The notes under the pieces were generated by a model. The model had not been told where the DNA came from, made no database searches, and was given only the letters and a program-made list of their open reading frames with translations. A stretch of 64,000 nucleotides of DNA from Desulfovibrio litoralis DSM 11393 (GTDB lineage Bacteria; Desulfobacterota; Desulfovibrionia; Desulfovibrionales; Desulfovibrionaceae): contig NZ_FRDI01000002.1 in assembly GCF_900143255.1 (NCBI RefSeq), forward strand, positions 172,851 to 236,850, given 5' to 3'. Positions 37,492-46,400 of this stretch are shown piece by piece. The position numbers were made by a program, and so were the translations under genes. Every line of letters begins with the position of its first letter. Positions within the stretch are counted from its first letter, which is position 1.

Positions 37492-40400
37492 TTAGTTGGT
37501 TAATTTAATAAATTGTTCCAAGAAAGCAATTTTCTCCAGATGATCGCTATCAACACCGCTATAAGCATGAGCAAAATCTACACCTGTTTGGGTTTCACCA
37601 TGAACGATAATTGTTTGCTCCGGTGTACCATCATCAGACTTAATAGTAAGCTCAAGAGCTTTATCATTACTCTCACTTACCTTAACGTCTAAACGATTGT
37701 TAGTAAGCAGATTGCTTAGGTTAAGAGTTTCGGAAAAATCAGTAAATAGATCGTGTAGGTTAATAGTATCACCGTCAGCAAGATTCAGATCTTTGATGGT
37801 ATCTCTTCCACCATCAAGGTCTTCCTGATTCCAAACAAAGGTATCTTGTCCAATTCCACCAAAGAGAATATCGTCGCCGTCTCCACCATTTAGGATATTG
37901 TTTCCGATTCCGCCATATAGAGTGTCATGTCCAGCACCACCAGTTAAGGTGTCGTCTCCGGCTTGACCGTAGATAATATGGTTATAATCGCTATCAGCAT
38001 TAATCGTATCAGAATAATCCGTTCCAATGATTGGGATTTGAGCTAAATCTACATCGCTGAACTGATACTCAGGAGTAGAGGCCCCTGTTTCGTAAGAACC
38101 AGCAACAAATTTTAACTCAGCACCGTCAAAACCATCAGGTACATTTAAGCTAAAGGTAGCATTAGTGTTGCTGTTGTCATCTAAGCCGACTTTGTAAACA
38201 TCTCCGCTTAGACCTGCGTCATTTAAGAGATTGCTATCGGTTACTTTTTCCCAACCGTTAGGAACGTCTGTATCTGTAAATCCATCAGGTAATTTTACGA
38301 AGAAGAAGTGTTCTTCTGAACCGTCATTATCCACAAAGTTAGCAGAGAGTGTAATTTCTACAGCTCTGTCTACAGGGCTTCCGACAAGTCCTTCTGGGTC
38401 AACATGTGTTGCTGTAACATTATCAATGTTGACCGAAGCAGAATTATTGGTGAAGTTTTTCGGTACATTAGAATTATTATCACGGACTTCAGCGTCGTAT
38501 CTTAATTCAACATTTCCGTCAGTGCCAGGTGCCGCTTTAAAGCTATACTCTTTAGTGAAGTCGGTAATTGTTACCTTGCCACCTGAAGCGGTCATAGGTT
38601 GATCACCACACAGAATCTGTGCACCCGTTGGTACTGTGATAACAACCTTGCTAATGCTGTCGTTGTTGCCACCTTGGAGATTAAAGTTAAGTGTTTGGAG
38701 TTCGCTTCCTTCTTGACCTTGTTCGCCAATTTGTAACTCTACGCCAGTAGCACTGACCACTCCGATATTAACAGTAACTGTATCAACCACTTCTGCACTT
38801 GCAGCAGTACCGTCTTGAGATACTACTTTAACGTCTAGGTCGACAGGTCCATCAGTTGCGTTAGCAGGTGTTGTTAAGGTAATAGTAACAGTTGGGTTAG
38901 GATTATTGCTTGCTACAGGAATTTTGAAGTAGCTTGTACCACCAACATTCACTGTGGAATAGCCTGACCAACCTGTTTTTGCTTCTACTAAAATATAATG
39001 CTGTTCAGAGCCATCAAAATCAGCAAACTTAGCGGAAACGTTAAAGGTTACGGTCGAACTAGCACCAACCGCAGTATTAGAACCATAGTTAGTAGGATCA
39101 GTTACATTAACCTCTGTTGGAGCATCAGAAGTAGCCTCAACGCTAATATCAAGTGTATCAGTAAATGATTTTTCTTCGCCAGACTTGGTATCAACCACTG
39201 TACTTTCAGTGTTAATAGTTACCTTGCCGCTGTTATGGTTGTTTGCGTCCATAACAAAGCGGAATTCTTTTGAGCTATCAAACTTTGGTGTAAAGTCGAT
39301 AGAGGCAGTCGCTTTACCGTCTGCACCAACTTTAACTTCATATGAAGTACCATCGTAGATAATATGACCAATCACTGTACCTGCTGTTGTTGAACCAACT
39401 TGGCTAACAGTAAAGGTTGTTTTGGTAATAATTTCATCATTCGCAAGATCGTTGTTAATGTCTTGGGTTTTAACACCGCTCAAAGAAAGCGTAACACCGT
39501 TAGTAGCATCTTCTTTCAGTGTGCCTGAGAAATCAATATCCACTTCTTTAGTTTCAACGATAGCCATATCAACAGTGATGTTTTTAAGACCTTCACCCCA
39601 GTTGTTGTTAAGGCTAGTTTCTTTGTCAGCACCTACACCGGTAGTTTGTTCAACAGAAATACCGCCAACTTTTAAACTACTGTGTTGATCGCTTGTTCCT
39701 TTTGGAGCAGAGAGGTTAAACTGTGCTGTTATGGAACCGCTAGGGTCAAGCATGGATCTACTTACTTCAAGGGCATATAAAGGAGTACCATCATCACCGA
39801 AAATTGTTGTCAATTTAGGGTCAGTGGTAGCACTGTATGTATTAGCACCAATAGTAATACTATCACAGGTCCAGACTCCGTCTTGTTCTAAAACAATATA
39901 GTGTTTTTCGCTACCGTCTTTAAAGTCTTCAAAGCTAACAGTAGTATCTATAGAAGCCTTAGCCCCAGATACAGCAGCTATTTTGCCACTTTGAATATTA
40001 CCATTAGCATCTCTTGCAACAAAGCTAGTATCTGTAACATCAGGAGCTTGAGCTATAGCATCAACGATAGTTTTAACTGAGCCATTTATGTTGACCTCGT
40101 CGCCAGACTTACTGTCGGTTGCGTTAGCCTTATAAGTAAAGTCAATATCTTTATCGCTATAAGGGTTTGGCGTAAATGTAAACTTAGACTTATCAGCGTC
40201 TGTTGGGTTAGTTATTTTTAATGTGAATGTACCATCATGGTTATCTGTTAAGCTATAACGGCTGTCTTGGGTGTCAGTATAGTTAAGCACACCTTGAGCA
40301 GATTTATAAGTAAACTCAATAGAGTTAAGAGTATCATTCGCTCCTACTGTCCAGCCAACAGTTACAGGAACAGGCCCGTCAGTGGCTGAAAGTTCGTATG

Positions 40401-43400
40401 GTATGTTTAAACTGGCCGACATAGTAGTATTAACAAGAGAAACATCGATAACGGTTGTTCCACTAAGGTCGTAACTAAGGTTATTGCTAGTATCTACTTC
40501 ATAGTTACTAGGATCACCAAAGTTGGTTTCTTCAGTTAATACACCGGTTTTAATTGTGTGGCTTCCTTCTGTTGGGTTAGTAAGTCTAACTTGAATATCT
40601 ACAGAAGTTTGACCTTTTGGAATTTCTATTTTAAGCCAAGATTTACCATTACCATCTGTATCATAGAGGTAAATTGAGGTAGCACCTGCAGGAGATACAA
40701 TTGTGAAATCGCCGGTATTTTCTAATAGAGCATAATGCTTTTCAGAACCATCATCAGAGTCAGCAAACTTGCCGCCAACTGTAATGGTGGCTATGCCTTC
40801 GTTACCGCCGTTACCAGCCGCACCCATGGCTGTATAGTCATAGCCACTGCCGTCTGACTGCGAGTTGCCATAATCTACATCACTTTGCCAACCATTAGCA
40901 CTATTGCCATCGAAGTCTGTAGGTTCTGGTAATTGAGCCACAGCGTCAATAATAATAGGGAAGTTGTTAGGTCCAACTGTAGTAGTACCATCAGACAGCG
41001 TGTATTTCATATCTACATCGTTGTCTTTATAGTTTGGATTTGGCACAAAGTAAGCGTTTTGCAAAGCTGGACCGCTTAGATTAGCTGTTCCTTCAGTATA
41101 TTCTGTGGTTGAACCATCGCCGTTTTTAACAACAATTTTACCCGCAGTCTTATCCCACTCTAAATCAGCTTTTGTAATACTTCCACCACCACTAATTGTA
41201 CCAAAGGTGATTTTACCGCCAGTTCCGGGTTGTTCGTTTGGTTGTTGACCAGGTTGACTTGCGTCATCTAGATTAGCGTTTGGCGTATTATTTTCATAAG
41301 CCGGGTTAATCCAGATGGTGTTTCCACCGGGCCAGATGTTGTTAACGGTAATTGTTTCGCCTGCTTTAAAGGCTGTGTTATTATCTTCTGATATTTCACC
41401 AGCACCAAGCGTGGCTGTTTCTTCGGCTAAGGCACCGGTTTTAATTTCTCTTTTCTTGTCAGAACCATCGTTGCTAAACATACGAGAATAAGTGGTAATG
41501 TGAATATCTTGAGACACATCGCCGTCTGCGTCAAATGATTCTGTTACAGGAACCTTATAATAACGCACTCCGCCGGGACCGTAGAAGATTGAACATTCTA
41601 TCTTATTGCCACTTGCATCAGAAATATAACTATTGGCTGTTGCTTCAATAAGAATAAAGTGTTTTTCAGAACCGTCAGTTGTATCAGTACCAAAATTAGC
41701 ATCTACCGTTACTTTAATAGTTTGGAAGCGTTCACTGCTACCAGTGTCGCCACCAGGAATTTTGGTTTTGTGATCCATTGTAAATTCATTAGCATCAGTA
41801 CCAGCTCCACCACTTACGCCGACATCTTTTGGTTGGTCTGCCACAGCGTCGACAACAACTTTGCTATTACCGCTATTAACAGCAATATCACCAGAGCTTG
41901 GGTCTTTAGTTGTTGCGTCATAGTGAAAGTTAAAGTCTTTGTCGCTATTGGTGTCAGGAGTGTATTTTAATTCAAGGTTGGTATTATTGTTTTCACTTGG
42001 GGTAATAGTAATTGTTGTTGTGCCATTAGTTGCGTCACCAGTTTGGTTAATAACAATCTTGTTACCGTCAGCATCAGTATATGAACCATCGGTATTGGGG
42101 GAAGCACCAGTAATATTACCTTTACTGTCAATTTGCATAATACCATCAGGTAAGGTAACTGTTCCTTCGATTGGAGAGTCATATTTTATAACAACTTCTG
42201 TCAACACCTCATCATCTCCACCAGGGGTTTTATTGGAAGAGAAAGAGATAGAGGCAGGGTTACCTTTTGTTGAGTCGCCCTTATGTTGATTTGCCATAAG
42301 ATCTTCATAGACTTTACCAACGTTAACTTTAGCATTGGTGGCATCATCAAAATGAATTTTAACAGTTTTGTCGTTAATCACGGTAGCTGCGTTGTTGCTA
42401 TCTGGGCTTTTTCTACCGTCAAAGTCTACGTTATTCACGCTGTTTATCTGACCAGCGTCTTCGTATGCTCTAGCACCAATTTCAAACTCAGTATCCCCTG
42501 TGCCAGAATTTTTTATATATATTTTGGCATCAATTGTTCCATTAGATTGTCGGATAAGATCGTTAGGGATTTGAATTTGGTTATATAGCGTTCCCTTGTA
42601 TGATTGTGTGTTTATAATCAGCGGGGATATTTCATATTCTGTGTCACCAATGACGATGGTTACTTTATTGGGTGCTACCCAACCACCTTTTGCTTCAATA
42701 AGTAAATAGTGGATTTCAGAACCATCTTTGTAGTCTTCAAAGGCTACCTGAGTTCTTATAATCACGTTTTCTACATCAGATTTAAAGGCACCACCATCAT
42801 CAGAGCTTTTTCCGCCTGTTTCTTCATAGTATGCTTTTCCATCTCCATCAAAGACCGGAATTTGAGCAACGGCATCAACCTTAATGGTTAAATCATCTTG
42901 TCCATAGGTTGTGTTCTCAGCAGGGTTAGATACTGGTGCAGTATCAGTTGTCCAATGTTTTTGTGCACCAGATGAATTGTCGGTTACTGTAATGTCATAA
43001 TCGATTTTAACATCTTGGCTGTTATGGTTATGACCCGGATTAAATATAAGCTTACCGTCAAGGTCAGCGGCTGAACCGTTAACTGTGATTTCACAAGTCC
43101 AATTGCCGTTAGCATCTTTAGTAATTGGGTGGATTTCATTGGCTTCAATGATACCATTACCATCACTATCATACCCAATGCTCATTAAGCTAGATGGGTT
43201 GCTTTCGTCAAACTCTTCATCAAAATCAAAGCCAGCTTTATTACTGCTGAAGGTTAAGGTGATAGTAGCGGTTTCATTTGCGTCTATTCCTTTAACATCA
43301 ATTTCGGCACCATTTGACTTGCCGACATTGCCTTTATTGGCGTTAGGGGTAAGATTTTCGTAAACTCTGTCTTCACCTGTGGCAATATTGATTTCAAGTT

Positions 43401-46400
43401 TAGGAATAGAAGTTACCGGTTTAACGCTAATATCGATAGTTTTAGAGTCTGTAGTTGTATTATTACCAGTTGTGATTTCGTCTGCAGTAGTGTTATTAGC
43501 TGTTTCAGCAGCTTTACCACCAACCGTAACTCTATAGTTAGTATCTATAGAGGTATCAGGTGCTGTAATAGTTATTTTTACATCTATGCTACCATCTTTG
43601 GTCGCTTGTAAAAATCCGTTTAATACAGGTGCTTGAATAGTAGTACTATTAGTAAAGAGAGAGTCCCACTCTGTTGATGTCAATGATCTGGTTTCTTTTA
43701 CTGTTCCATTAGCATCAGTAAATGAAATAGTCGATGTATTATAATTAGTTCCAAAAACTATTGTTTGAGTAACCGTATCACCGTTTACATCTTTTCCTGT
43801 AAACACAAGGTTCTCTTTTACTAAAGAGGCACTTGAGTTAGAAACTCCAGAGGTAAGACTTGTTAAAGCTTTGTTTATGTAAACATAATGTTGTTCAGAG
43901 TTATCTTGATAGTCGCCAAATTTAACTGTAGCATTTAAAGTAAGCTCTTCACCTGATTTAGCACTCTTGGTTGTGTCATTTCCACCATTTTCAGCTTCAT
44001 AATCAACTTGAGTACCATCGTCTTTAATTGCAACACCAGGCTTATCAGCAACAGCGTCAACTTTAACTTCGCCACTTCCACTGAGTTCGTTAGTATCGTT
44101 AGATTCAGTATCTTTAGTGGTTACTTTATAAGTAAAGTTAAAGTCTTTATCACTGTTATCTTTAGGCTCAAAATTGATGACAGATTTGTTGCCAAGGTTA
44201 CCACTAGGGTTAGTAATAACAATAGTAGTTTGACCATTATTATAAGTCGTCTCGCTTATTTGACTACCCGTAGGAAGAGTCAATGTGCCAAGGTCTTCTA
44301 ATTTACCATCAAAAGTTAAAGTAATATCGGTAATAACTTCGTTCGTTGTATCGTTGGTTGAAAAGCTAATATTACCCCAATCAGCTACTTTGTGAAGAGT
44401 GGTACCAGCACCTGTATTTGTTGTATAATTACCATTAGCATCAAGTGTGCGGTAATCTGTAGCATTTCCAGTTATGTTGTTATTATGATCTTCAAATGTA
44501 TTTTCTGTTTTAAGAGTAACACCATCAGCAGGAGAAACTTTAAAGTTAATAGGGCTTAAAGTTATAGAATCATTGTTGTCGTCTCTGATTTCATTATCAT
44601 TAGGTGTGCCATCGTTTGTATTACTAGTCAGAGCTTTTTCAGTCGCTTGACCGCCAACGTTAATTTTGTAGGTAGTATCAACACCTGGAGTAGCCTTAAC
44701 TTTAATATCAACGGTATATTCTGGCTGATTATCAGTTACTTGTATTCTATAATAACCGTCAGAATTTGGTGTAAGAGAAGAGGCGTCATATTCTGTTCCA
44801 TTAACAATAATCTTTTCGTAATTAACGCCAGACACTTTTTGAACTAAGATATAATGGTTTTCAGAACCATCAAGGTCATTAAAGCTAACTTTAGCGTGGA
44901 GCGTAACGATTTCGCCAGGTTGAGCGGCTTTTGTTAAATCATTACCACCATTCTCGGCAACGTAATCAACTTGAGATCCGTTATTAGCGATTACAACACC
45001 AGGTTTATCAGCAACAGCGTCAATAACGATAGTTTTAGTATCGCTAAAGGTTGTTTCAGCATCAGAAGCGTTATCCTTAACAGTTATATCGTATTTTAGT
45101 TCAACATCAGCATCGCTGTTGTTTTTAGCCGGAATAAACGTTAGGGAGTCCGTGGTAGTGTTTTCAATTTTTGGATCAAAGTTATCAATTGTGAGGGTTA
45201 CTTTGCCGGTATTATCCATAGTGCAAGTATAGTTATCGCCATTGATTGATCCATTTGAAGGAATACTAATTGCTGTACCTTTATATACAAACGTACCTGG
45301 CGCTGTATCCATTGAACTATCTTTAGAATCTATTGTAAAGGTAGCTTGTGTAATTGTTTCATTAACACCACCTGTCCAATTTACCGTAATAGGTGCACCG
45401 CTATCAGGGGTTTGTGATGTGTTAGCATCATGGACAGTAGCTATATTGTCTTCGTAACCTTGACCTGGATTTACTGTTATTGTTGAAGTAACAACGCCAG
45501 CTTTAATATCGATCTCTTTATAAGTTCCAGACCAGTTGTTGGTAGTATTAAGTTCTTCTCCGGAGAGAGTTCTTTCATTGGCGGCCGCACCAACTTGAAT
45601 GCTATATGTAGTATCGCTTGTAGACTCTGGGGTTTTAACGTCAAACGAAGCAGAAACCTCACCACCAACTTTTTGTAAAAATTCGTTAGGAATTCTTATT
45701 GATACACCATATTGATCTTCAACTCCATAGCCTTCGTAAGATACTGTCTGTCCATTTTCTGTATAAGTTACCTTATAGGCAATGTTGCCATTAAGATCCA
45801 GCTTTGGGCTTCCATCAGCATTCCGATAAAGTTCAATCTTTATATCTAAAGTTAGAGGCTGACCTGAACTATTTTCACCAGTAATATGAATTGTTTGGTC
45901 AGGCAAGCGACCAAAATCACCACCTGATACATTATTAGTTTCAAAAAACTCACCCTTGGTTAAGATGCGTAAAAAGTGAAGTTCTGAACCGTCTTTATAA
46001 TCATTAAATTGAATATCATTGACTTTTATATTAACAAGTTCGCCAGATTTAGCGGCTGTTTGGCCTGCGTTATAATCAACATCTGCACTATCAACAACAG
46101 GCTTATCAGCAACAGCGTCAACGGTAACAGATGAGTCTGATCCACTGGCAGCACCCTTGCTAGCAATAGTTGTGTCTGTAATACCGTCTAGCAACTTAGT
46201 GCCATCATTATCACCAACATAAGAATCATTGCTCCAACCGTTAATATTTGTGCTAACTGTGGTATCGCCAGAATCTGGATCAATAATCGAAGCTGCAAAT
46301 TCAATATTCACGTCTTTATCGGAATTGCTACCATCATTTGGTACATATTTTAGATCACCATCGCCAAGGTCTGCTACGTTTAGCGATTCAAACCCGCTAG